DNA of 64,000 nt from Cololabis saira. Lineage: Eukaryota > Chordata > Actinopteri > Beloniformes > Belonidae. The translations under genes and the position numbers were made by a program. Positions 23,486-33,531 of the stretch are shown here, piece by piece. Every line of letters starts with the position of its first letter. Positions within the stretch are counted from its first letter, which is position 1. The stretch covers positions 20,631,017 to 20,695,016 of the forward strand of contig NC_084587.1 of NCBI RefSeq assembly GCF_033807715.1. The letters run 5' to 3'. The notes under the pieces are model-generated. The model ran no database searches, had not been told where the DNA came from, and saw only the letters and a list, made by a program, of their open reading frames with translations.

Positions 23486-26400
23486 CTATTACTTTCTTTT
23501 TAACAATGACGTCTATGAAGATCTATAAGAAAGAAGAAAAGAAAATGACTACAGAACTACAAACAGGCACCATGAGTGGATCTCCACAGCCCAGAAAAGT
23601 AGTCTATAATTGCAGGGGTGCGACAAAACTTTCCAGGGAGTTTATGCTAGTTTCACATAAGTCATATTTGAGCTTGGTTTCCAGTGGTGCTTCATGAACG
23701 TGATGAAATGGCCTTTTAAACTATTCTCAGAGGACCCAACACTTCAAGGGCTTCTTAGAACCCTTACCACGGCCTTGTAGAGTGGGAGAAAAGAGGGCAA
23801 GAGAGAAATGGAAAGAGAACACCAGAGACAGCGAGCAAGAGGGAGGAATACTCTGAAGCCAAAATGCAAAAAAAAAAAAAGTCATAGGGGCTGTGAAAAG
23901 CAAAGAAACCCTCACAGAGAAAAAGAAAATCAAAATGAAAGCAAGCCCAACAAAAAAAAAGAAACTTTTACTCTGAGCTGATCCTCAGATCAGATAAGAT
24001 AAGAGCACAGTAAGTTCAGTCTCTGCTTGCAGCTGAGTTCAGTCATTTCTTTTTCCAACTTACTGAATGTAGGACTAAAAGGAGGACCAGAGGAAGAAGA
24101 AGGCAAGAGCAGCATGAGTGTGCCCACTAGCTTTTAGTCAGGAAGCCTAATGAGCTCCTGTGGGATGGAGGCTGGCTGTCAATCAGCTTCATTCTTCTCC
24201 AAAAGTGTACCGTGTTGTCCTGTACATGCAGAACCAAGGGGTACGAAATAATTAGAGGTGGCCGGGCATGCCACAGTGTGACTCGGTTGTCTGGCGGAGG
24301 AAGGAAGTCGCAGCGAGTGTCTCTCGTGTGAGGGGACAGTTGGACTCGTTGGATTGGGGCTTTGGCAGATACTGCGCCCGCCTTCACGGCAAGGCTGAAA
24401 TGTGACAATGAGGTAACAGTGTTTCAGCACGTTGCGTAATGTCGCCAGGATCCCTCACTTATTGTGAGGGTGATGAAAGAAGAAAAATGATGAGCAATGG
24501 ATTCAACATGATGAAAGGGAGCTCCTGCTGATAGGGCAGCTGTGAGTCTTTTTCTTTTCCTTTTTTTATAGAGGAGAAGGACGACAACGTGAAGCAGGGG
24601 AATATTGTGAAGTCTATCAGATCTGTTGTTGTGGTTGTTTCTACGTGGATGACGCTGGATGCAGGGAGATGCTGTACACCAAGCTTCATGTACATAATGA
24701 AACAACTTGCACATGGAAGTGTGTAGATCATGAAGCCTTTTAGCATCCCTGTGCCATCCACCTTTGGGCTTAACCTCCTTTTGTAAGCGAAAAGGGGAAA
24801 CAGAGAAACGAGAGGAGAGCGAGCCGCTGTAAAATGAGCCATCCCAAAAGCAAAACAAGCAGAGGATTTAGCGGCATCTGCATGTGAATAGGTCCTGCCT
24901 AACATCGGCAGCAGCTTTATGTAATTGCCATGAACATTGTCACAGAACTGCCAGCATTTCTCTGGGTGGGGGTGGGTTGGGAAGTTGGGGGCAAAGAGGG
25001 TCATGTACGGAGAGCTTTATGATGGCACAAATCTGAATTCAGTTGTTCTCAAACATTTCATGGGCATCTAAGTGAATACAAATAAAGGCAAGTGTCTAGG
25101 CAAGTGTGCTTTGCTTCGTCGTCCATCCACCCCGGCCTCCTGTCTCTGCCAACGTTCTGGCTCTGGAACAACACCGCCGTCACCTCTAAGCAAATTTCAT
25201 TTTGTAGCATTTGCCGGAAAAAAAAAGAAAAGAAAAATCCTTGAAGGCAGGTAACTTTTCTCGTTTTGTTCAAACGACAGGATAAAATCATACCAGAGGA
25301 GAGATTAAGGAGGTCTCCCAGTTCTACAACTGGAACAATAGTGAGACGTTTGATACATCTGCCCAGAAACTAGCTACAAAAATGAATCAATATACTCTCC
25401 TGATTACTTTTTCATAAATCCTATAATTCCTGCAGCTCAGAGTGTAAACAAACATAACTCCGGTCAAGCTGTTTGCCATTAACATCGCGGTGAACCATCC
25501 AAAAGCCCAGGCTGAGTGAGCAGCCTGTGGGCCACAAAGGTTAATAGATGTTTTTCTCCCCTTAATTTAGCTCCCCTCTCATGCTGCTAACATCCTTGAT
25601 TGTTTGCTACCTGCCTTCCACGGCTCTAGAAGCCTCGACACAGAATGAAAGCACCCACAGTTGAAGGTTAATTACATGTCCATCGCCCAACAAAAACGCT
25701 GCATTACATCCTCGCGGTGTGTGTGTAAAAAGCCTGTGGGGGGAGGTTGTGCCAGGGAAGCGCTGTGTGCCAGGGGGGCGATGGGATGGGCACGAGCTCA
25801 GGGGACGGAGCGTGAGCTTGAAGAGAGCAGCCAAGGTTGACCTTTGAGGCGGGGCAGGAGAATTGGCCCGGGATCTGAGGAGAGGACTGTGAGGACGCTC
25901 GGGAGCTGCTCTATCTGTGGGCTGTGAGCCAGCTGTGATCTACTGTATTTCCCTGTCAAGCAGACCGGAGGCTTCTGATGCCAAGAGGAAAGGAGAGAAT
26001 TTCAAGCACACGGTCAGTGCGGATACATGTACATCTAAATCAAGCTGTTGGCAACAATCTGGCTAAGGAATAAACCGGAGTTTCAGAGAAATCCAAGTAT
26101 ACATGCGCGAGATGACAATCGATTATTGAGTGAGGTGCGTTCGACTCTGCAACGCTAGGTGGTGCCACACGCACTTTTGAGTTGCCATTCTTCTGGTACA
26201 ATTAGTAAACAAGGATGAAGGAGGACAACAACATGCAAAAAAAATGGACACCACCGATGCAGCAGCTCTGTAGATTTCGTACATTCTAAGCCTGAAGATG
26301 TTGCAGGTAAGATGCAACAAAGTCTCCCTCTTCTTCTTCTGTTACCGAGTTGTTGTGATGCTGTGACTGCTATTATTCCCGCTCCCGCGGCTCGTCACTT

Positions 26401-26552
26401 CCGGAAGGGGGAGTCCCGGGGCAGTCAGTAGCTCGGCTAAGCGTGGGTTACGTATACATGCCGGAATAATTGGAATTAGGACCACATTATCTGGCACTAA
26501 AAGCTCGATCTCAAGAGCTTGAGTTCGGTTCGACTACGGCCCGGCTAAGGTA
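23486..26552. other. Unique non-coding stretch
   Basis: No gene recognised. The window's longest open frame lies here (24459-25004 minus, 181 codons) beside an overlapping 144-codon frame (24424-24858 minus). Neither has a domain, signal or repeat pattern I recognise, and overlapping long frames in two phases speak for chance. There are purine-rich segments at 23780-23960 with a 12-A run at 23869-23880. The segment 25440-26040 is complex and non-repetitive. Confidence 0.5.
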
Positions 26553-26554
26553 TA

Positions 26555-27115
26555 CCGTATTTTCTGGACTATAAGCCGCTACTTTTTTCATAGGTTTTGA
26601 ACCATGCGGCTTATACAAAGGTGCGGCTATTCTGTGGATTTTTCTTCCACCGCTAGGGGGAGTGCTAACCGGAATTAGAATAAAAACTAAGACAAAATAA
26701 ATGCAAAGAAGAATACGCTACTTCTTCTTTAGCAGATAGAAGTAGAAGCAGATTTCAAAGAGATAAATAGATAAATAAATACCGGTTATTTTCTCTTGGT
26801 TCTGTCCCGTTTTAATCAGCAAAGTTGCTGCCGTGTTAAAAGACACTGTTAGGAAAGGATCTATTTAGGTACAAACATGTACATCATTTACAGTTCAATA
26901 TCCTTCTGTACATGTAGTAAATATCTAATCTAACAACAGAAATATCTGATCTAACAACATAAATATCTAATCTAACAACAGAAATATCTGCGGCTTGCAT
27001 ATCTTTTTTTCTAAATAGAGCAGATGCGGCTTATATATCTTTTTTTTATTGTTTTTTTAAAAATAGAGCTGATGTGGCTTATATACAGGTGCGGCTTATA
27101 GTCCAGAAAATACGG
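26555..27115. mobile_element. Complete 561-bp TIR element, TA target
   Basis: The left end begins CCGTATTTTCTGGACTATAA and the right end is its exact inverted copy over 25 bp. TA dinucleotides flank both sides (26553-26554 and 27116-27117), which fits a TA-targeting transposase such as Tc1/mariner. The GCGGCTTATA words of the terminal repeats recur inside near both ends. The centre holds three near-identical units of about 26 bp (ATATCTAATCTAACAACA type, about 26920-26995). There is no transposase frame. A second, truncated copy lies at 48511-48940 and is very similar, so the family was active fairly recently. Confidence 0.88.
26918..26996. repeat. Three tandem units of about 26 bp
   Basis: The word AATATCTAATCTAACAACA (with G/A and A/T variants) occurs three times in a row. 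The second copy of the element (about 48860-48895) has only about one unit, so unit number differs between copies. Confidence 0.75.
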
Positions 27116-27117
27116 TA

Positions 27118-27394
27118 CTTGGCTTTTATAAATTCGATATCGGTCGTATTAAGGCAACAATTTGACCTTTTGTTAGTGCACGTAAACTTACTGAGTGACA
27201 GGAAGAAAAAAGAGGTGATCGCTGTGCACATGAAAAGTCAAAGAAGAAGGTGTGAAGAATAAATATGTGAAGTCAAATACAAAAGTTGTGTTCCCTCTTT
27301 TTATCATATGTTGCTGTTTTTTTGTGTGTGCACGAGTGTGTGAAATTCTCTGATCGTGAAGATCCTGAAGATGAATAATAACATATTACATTTG
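27118..27394. other. Unique AT-rich stretch
   Basis: No gene or repeat recognised between the TIR element and the Tc1-like fossil. Confidence 0.5.
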
Positions 27395-27885
27395 TTTTAC
27401 ATTGCAAACATTTATTTAACAAAAAAGTCACAAAAAAAGAAAAGAAAATGTGTGCAATACTAAGTACCCCCTTATGTTCTTCCGGTTTCAAGTTGCTTTC
27501 CTTGAAGACTTTGCTGATCTGGAGCATTCAGGGGATTGTTAATGCAATTGCAAAAAAAGAAAGACATTATCAGTGGTTGTAGAGCAGCAATTTATGCTCC
27601 ACATCCATCTGGAATGGGTTATAAAACCACTTTCAATCAATCTGAAGTTCAATGCTCCACAATGAGAAAGACTATTCACCGAAGGAAAGCTTTCAAGACA
27701 GTTGCCAGGCCTGCCAGGTTTGGACGTCCCAGAAAATCAAGTTCAAGGTCAGATCAAGCAATACTCGAAGAAATACCAAAACCCAAGAGCTGTATCTACA
27801 GATACTACAGGCGTCATGTAGCATGGACATGTAATCCCCATGCCACGATCCCATGACAGCACAATTAGAGGAACACTGAACAGCT

Positions 27886-28352
27886 GTTGTGGTGCAGCAT
27901 TGCCCCTGGTTTTCTCCATCACCTTTACCCCTTTGGTAGGCTGAGCATCTGGTTAAGCTGCTGGCGCACACCTGACCCTCATCATCATCATTGTCTACCC
28001 CGCCACTTTATATCTGAGGTCCTGCCCTCCACTCTCTGCCAGCCTGTTAAACCTCCGGCCGGAAGCTCAGAGGAATCAACTAAAGCCCGCTCCAACAGAT
28101 AAGTTTGCTTGCCCTGAAAACTTCTAATCCCGGCTTTTTAATTTATTTTTTAATGTTTTGTTTGTCAGCTGTTCCTCTGCCAGTGGCTGCCATCCACGTT
28201 CTTTGTTGAAAGACTCAATGGGGCATTTTTTTTGTTATGTTTTCTGGGAAGCCAGCTCTGATTTTTGGGTTTAGTTTTACTATTTCTGGGAAAAACATTT
28301 CGTCTCAGAAACCATCCTGTATCTGACTCTCCTGATTTCCTGAGCTTTTACG
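27886..28352. mobile_element. Unidentified 467-bp insertion within the Tc1-like fossil
   Basis: Transposase wording breaks off after GAACACTGAACAGCT and resumes with ACAACTATGGTTTGTTTGG, so the sequence between was inserted. The flanks ACAGCT and ACAACT may be a decayed 6-bp duplication. The insert starts TTGTGGTGCAGCATTGCC, includes CTTTATATCTGAGGTCCTGCC and has no reading frame. A solo LTR or a SINE-like unit are possibilities, but I cannot identify it. Confidence 0.55.
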
Positions 28353-28900
28353 ACAACTATGGTTTGTTTGGAACAGTTACCAAGAATAGCTTCTAAGAAT
28401 AAGTATGGAAACACAAGACTCTGAAAACTGTAACAAATGGGAAGAAATCACTTCTGAAAGAATGTCTACTGAAGCCAAAGTGAAGTTTTTCTATAATGCT
28501 CAGTGCCATATTTGCAAAAATAAATCATATAAGCATTTCATCCAAAACTCCTCATACTGTCAAGCACGGCAGTGAAGGGTTGATGATGTGGGGTTGTTTT
28601 GCAACCTCAGGACCTGTGCATCTTACAGTTATTAGACTCTTTTGTATACCAGATTATTCAAGCTATCTGTCCAAAAGCTAAAGCTTGGTCAACAATGGGT
28701 CATGCAATAGAGGAACGATGTATCAGAATGACTGAAAAATAAAAGATTTTGGAAATGGCAAGTCAAAGTTCAGACCTCAACCCAACTGAAATGTTGTGAT
28801 GGGACTTTAAGTGAGCAAATGAATGCCCCGAACCCTGAATGAACTAAAACAATGTTGCAAAGAAGAATGGACCAGAATTCAAGTTATTCCTGCTATTCTC

Positions 28901-29432
28901 TTTTGTCCATGTTGCAGCATCCTCTGCCGGACACCGGAACCTGCAGCGTGGGAGTGAGAGGGGCAGGGTAACGGCCCGGGCAGGCGGGGGAGAGGTTTGT
29001 CCGTCAAGACTCCTCTCCCTGGCCCTGCCCCTTTTCAACCTTTCCCCGGCCCTGAACCTAACCTGGGACTTGATGATTGGGCCGGAGCTTCTGGAGCTGC
29101 ATGTTGGCCTGCGGTCCCCCCCCCCCCTGGTCATCCCGTTGCTGCTTCCACCTGCCTGCTGTGCTGTTGCCGTCCCTGACCCCCAGTCTGGCCCTCGGCA
29201 GGAGGGTCCCCCCTTATGAGCCTGGTCCTGCTCAAGGTTTCTTCCCTCTTAAAGGGGAGTTTTTCCTTGCCACTGTTTGGCTTAATGTTTTTCTCCCACT
29301 AGGGGAGTTTTCACCTGCCATTGTTTATGTAATAACTGCTCGGGGGTCATGTTCTGGGTATGGGTCTCTGGAAAGCGTCTAGAGACAACTTTTGTTGTAT
29401 TAGACGCTATATAAATAAAATTGAATTGAATT
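28901..29432 (+). mobile_element. L2-like LINE 3' repeat, copy 1
   Basis: It begins TTTTGTCCATGTTGCAGCAT and ends TTAGACGCTATATAAATAAA followed by ATTGA units, a LINE-type 3' tail. A decayed reading gives PGPAQGFFPLKGEFFLATVW and GEFSPAIVYVI, shared with the copies at 39462 and 54905. It sits inside the Tc1-like fossil. Its first bases match the far end of the copy at 54905-55600 exactly, so the 5' boundary is fixed and not random. The clade (L2-like) is from memory. Confidence 0.7.
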
Positions 29433-29600
29433 AAAGGTGGATCCACACTTTTATTTAATAAACAATGTCACTGCAAAAAGTTATATTTTGTTTTCCATCT
29501 GAGGTTATGTTTACCTAATAAGTGGATCAAATGACTTCATGCATAGTTTTATACAAAAAACTGTTCTCAAATAAGAGTTCACTTTTGCAGATGACTTTAC

Positions 29601-31261
29601 ATTTGACATGTAATTAGCTATTCTCTTTCCTGTACCTATCGCACACCAAAACAGTTTTTGTTTATATTACCCTTTATATTTTCTGAAATGACAAAGATAT
29701 TTGAAAATAAACGACACTGGACCCGCCCACGGTGTAACCTGCCTCTCCCCCCATGGCAAATTGGAGAAGCTTGTACCCACGCGCACCCAAAAGCCCTGTA
29801 CAAGGTGAATGAACGGATGGAGGGAGGATTTACTGAACGATTAGTTTTATTTAAGACTACTAATGGATAATGGGCCTAATAAAATAGAATAAGACAAAAC
29901 GGGGACAGGTAAGGTCAGCAGATTAGTGTGGAAATCCAGACTGCAGAAGGAACAGCTTGAGGAGAGTGCCCAGAGGTGCTGACCCATCTTTCAAACTCCC
30001 CATAACTCAATACGCTCAAGCATTTCCAGCGCCAGATTGCCCGAGATCATTGCCACAAGCTTTCCAGACATACTTCCTCTATGTGCTCTCATAAGTTTTG
30101 ACCTCTGCTCAGCAACTAAACTTGACTGCTGTATTTTACTCTCTCTTCTGATCATGAATCAACTGGTTGACCATTACAGCAGTGGTCCAGTTAAATGGTT
30201 TAGTCCCGTTATTACCATATAACTCAACTGTGCACATGACCATACTCTTTTGAGCTCATCTTCGGTGATTACTTAACACTGCATTATTTCTGTCTGTCAT
30301 CCACAAGAACAGTTCTTAAATGTATTTGAACTTACTGCAGTTTCTTTATACAACCTCACAACCACCACGTTCCTTCTCCATCTTGCATTTCGCCACTTTA
30401 CTCTCCCTCTTGCAATTTCTCCTCTTGGCTCTTTTTCCTGCTCTTCTCCTGTCATTTTCCCCATTTCTTCATTTCTCTCCCCTTTCTCCTTGGCCTCTGC
30501 TGTCCCCAGGGGGTACGAGACAGGCTGGGAGATTCGCTGTATGCGCCGCTGTCATGGCCTGAGCTCCCTAGTTGAGGAGCCTTTGATGGTGTTGGGGATT
30601 ATTCATCCTGTTCATCGGGCCGTGTTCCACTGTCACACAGCAGCGGCAGCATCACACGCGTGTACAGACATACACATTAAGGCACACTCTCAATTAATAT
30701 AACTGCTCTGATATTTTTCTCACTCTGGAAATTGTAGCTTTTTCCAGAACTCCGCTTTGATGTTGTTGTTGGAACTGCTGTTATCAGATATCGTGACGTT
30801 ATTATGTGCTGCTGATTTACTTATTAGCCTTGTGAAATGCAAGCAAATTGATTAGCCCGTTGTACAACATTTTTTAAGCACAGCAAATGCTTCAAAGCAC
30901 TGTAACATCTATTTGTGTCCAAAATAAAACACATGTTGGAAAATATAAAAATGTCATCACCCTCTTAAAATAATCTCCTAAGTCATATTTTTCCCAAAGT
31001 TTTTATTTTTTAAAGCAAAAACAGCTGAACCAAATATTTGGTTTATTTTTTTTTCTGAGAAAAAAATGTGACTTTAAGAGAGTGATGATATCTTAATTTT
31101 TACATGAAATTCACTGTGTTACCAATACCTATACAAGTTAATTGCACATAAAGAAGTAAATGTGGGACGGCTACATCTCAAGTATCTCAAGAATATTTTG
31201 TTCATGCTCAAGTCTGTGACTTCTAGGACCCCGGTACTGTAGCTAAAATAATAAGCTCAAA
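29601..31261. other. Non-coding stretch with possible SINE remnant
   Basis: No gene. The segment 29720-29830 (GTGTAACCTGCC... to GTGAATGAACGGATGGAGGG) looks like the decayed 3' part of a fish SINE. The segment 30355-30500 is strongly pyrimidine-rich on plus. The rest is unique sequence with chance frames only. Confidence 0.4.
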
Positions 31262-31860
31262 CTATGAACCCTCCACTATCGTGCTCTGTCTTGTCATGAC
31301 TTTAACATTTAAAATGATAAGTGACTCCTGTCCAGTCTGAGATGTAGCTCTTTCATATCCTTCTATTTCTCTTAGCAGTCTGGCCTTGGAGGGATCCTTG
31401 AGACGTCTACTTCCGTAGGCAACAGTTTTGTATATTTTTATATTTGTGAATATGTTTTTCTTGGGGATGGTCTCCAGATTGCTTGAAAATGACCTTGTGA
31501 CCCTTCCTGCATTGATTGACAGCAATTATTCTTCTTTAAGATCATTGCTGGTGTCTTTGCCTGTTGGCATTGTGTTAACACACACCTGAATGCTCCAGAG
31601 CAGGAAGCTGCCAAAGCCTCTGCTTTTATGGAGGTGTTTGCATTTTATTAGCAACACCTGGATGTGACTTACCTTGTTACTACGGCAGTCCCTCGTCCTC
31701 TGGACGATAGTGAGTATTTCATTTTTCACAGAGTTCTTTTGCATTTAGTTTTAGTTTTTATAAAATAAATATTGAGACCATGTAATATGTTGCATGTGTT
31801 GTTGTTCATCTGAGACTGTGTTTACATAATTTCACGATCAAGTAAGAACCAGAGGGATTT
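31262..31860 (+). mobile_element. Degraded DNA-transposon repeat, copy 1
   Basis: The stretch ATTGTGTTAACACACACCTGAATGCTCCAGAGCAGG (about 31568-31605) through CACCTGGATGTGACTTACC is shared with 40265-40405. The end region GACCATGTAATATGTTGCATG...TGTTCATCTGAGACTGTGTTTAC resembles the 3' non-coding part of abundant fish Tc1/hAT-type repeats. The related words TGTTTACCTAATAAG and CATCTGAGGTTATG also occur at 29495-29520. Frames are broken and family assignment is uncertain. Confidence 0.5.
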
Positions 31861-33016
31861 TTTTATTTTTATTTTTATTTTATCTTTTGGGTTTTAAATC
31901 ATATCCTGCTTTACAAAACCTTTGAAATATAAAAAGGTTCAATCATCGTGTCTTGATGTTTAATTCTTTTTACTTTTCAATTATTTTGTTTTCAAAACAA
32001 CTTGAATTTCTTTGTTTTTAGTAGGCATGTGTTAACATTTATTTTTTGGTTTTCGTACAGTATACTCTTTTTAATCGTTCTTTTTTAACTGAACTTCTTT
32101 ATGTTTTAAGTTGCCCGTCCATTTTCAGCCTGTGTTTGGTTAAATTTGGGCTGCACAACTATTCGTCTGCATTTAGGAAACAGTTAAACAAGTCTTTCAC
32201 ACAGTTAGAAAGCTGCATTACCAATTTACTGGGTTTCCAGAGTGACAAGTCTGTCACCATGGATACACACCATAAAAAACTAACAAACATAAAAAAAACT
32301 GGGATCTGGCAGTGTTCAATTTAATTTATTCATTTATGTTTCTGATGCACATTTTTCTTCAGTGGGCCAACATTTACAGCTAATGCAGATTTTATTGGTT
32401 GTAAATCGAGATAATCTGTTATTGAGCAACATTTCAAATAATATAAAAAGATTAGAAGCACCATCCATGGTCCTACATCAACTGCAGATGTGTGATTTGC
32501 TCAGATTAAGTGTGTCTTATCCTCGGCTTTGTTTCCGTGGACTAAAACTGGGGTGATATCCACGCTGTGATGTCGAGTGTGTGTGTGAACGTGTCTGTGG
32601 GCTGAATTGGGGATGTAGCTGCTGGCAGCCGGAGCACAGTTCTCACCTCACTCAAAATCATGTGCCAATCTGGAGGGTTGTTTGGGTTCGTTCTCCTTTC
32701 TTTTCCATCCCTGGAGGAATTTGGGCGCATCTTCGTAATGATCCTGAATGGTGCAGCAGTGGCAGTATGTGCCATTGGTGTGTAGGCACTAGGAGCTCCA
32801 CGGCACCTCATTAGGCCCAAGACTCCCGAGCTGGAGCCACATTAAAGAGCAGCCATCCCTTTCAACATGTGCCGGCTGGTCTCCCTTCCATTTTCCCCAC
32901 TACTGGAGAACCCATTCATATTTAAGATGCAACCATACATGCACATAATGGTAGCGGGGAGACGGGGTGATGTGGTGCAGTTTAGTAAAGAAGAAGGGAC
33001 ATGTTGCAGCTTTTGT
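31861..33016. other. Unique non-coding stretch
   Basis: No gene recognised. The segment 32600-32880 is complex, GC-balanced and non-repetitive, a candidate regulatory island by appearance only. T-rich runs occur at 31858-31885. Confidence 0.45.
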
Positions 33017-33033
33017 ACGAATCAAACTTTCTT
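33017..33033. repeat. Left 17-bp target-site duplication of L1
   Basis: ACGAATCAAACTTTCTT is repeated exactly at 33515-33531. Confidence 0.92.
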
Positions 33034-33514
33034 TTTTTTTTTTTTTTTTGAGATTCATAGTTTTATTATCATTTTTCATCAAGACAAACATCAAGGAACA
33101 ACATCACACTAACAGAAAGAGCAACCCCTTAGGAAATTACATCAGCTCAATTCTAAATCCAATGAAAGATAGAATGAAGAAAGATTATAATTGAGTTAGG
33201 AATATGTGAAAACAAACAAAAAATAAATAAATAAAATAAAAAAATAAAAAAAATAAAAGTAAAACAGATTAAAAAAAAAAAAAAAAAAAAGCATAATAAT
33301 AAGAAATAGATAAAATAAATAAAATTGAGATGGTTAACATATATGGCAATGGTACACAAGGTTATGTATGAATTGGACTTCTGTCTAATATCTCAATATA
33401 CAGTAGGTTATCCACTTATTCCATTTAGACATATATAGGTCTACATTGTTCATAAGTCTGAACGTCAGCTTTTCCAAAGCTGCCAAGTGACCGATCTGGC
33501 TAGACCAGAGACTG
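33034..33514 (-). mobile_element. 5'-truncated L1 LINE, minus strand
   Basis: Minus-strand reading from the 5' end gives LEKLTFRLMNNVDLYMSKWN and KWITYC, which matches the C-terminus of fish L1 ORF2 proteins. After it come an AT-rich 3' untranslated region with internal T and A runs and a poly(A) tail, seen as an 18-T run at about 33032-33049. An exact 17-bp target duplication flanks it. Length is about 480 bp, typical of target-primed reverse transcription that stopped early. A frameshift lies before LEKL, so even this scrap is not open throughout. Confidence 0.85.
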
Positions 33515-33531
33515 ACGAATCAAACTTTCTT
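33515..33531. repeat. Right 17-bp target-site duplication of L1
   Basis: Exact copy of 33017-33033 at the truncated 5' end of the L1. Confidence 0.92.

Larger units (their letters stand above)
27395..29600 (+). pseudogene. Tc1-like transposon fossil, interrupted twice
   Basis: The transposase reads in pieces. From about 27615 come GMGYKTT and then TIHRRKAFKTVARPARFGRPRKSS, the DNA-binding half with its GRPRK-type hook. From 28358 come YGLFGTV and, after breaks, TVKHGSEGLMMWGCFATSGP (28550-28611), the conserved block between the first two catalytic acids. Remnants of later blocks follow (LNPTEM-like wording near 28779). Frameshifts and stops are frequent. The order is broken by a 467-bp insertion (27886-28352) and an L2-like repeat (28901-29432). 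The fossil resumes at AAAGGTGGATCCACAC. It encodes nothing functional. Confidence 0.75.

Noticed and set aside
24459..25004. 181-codon open frame on minus, longest of the window
   Set aside because: No recognisable domain. It overlaps a 144-codon frame in another phase, has no splice or promoter context, and its composition is as expected of translated non-coding DNA.
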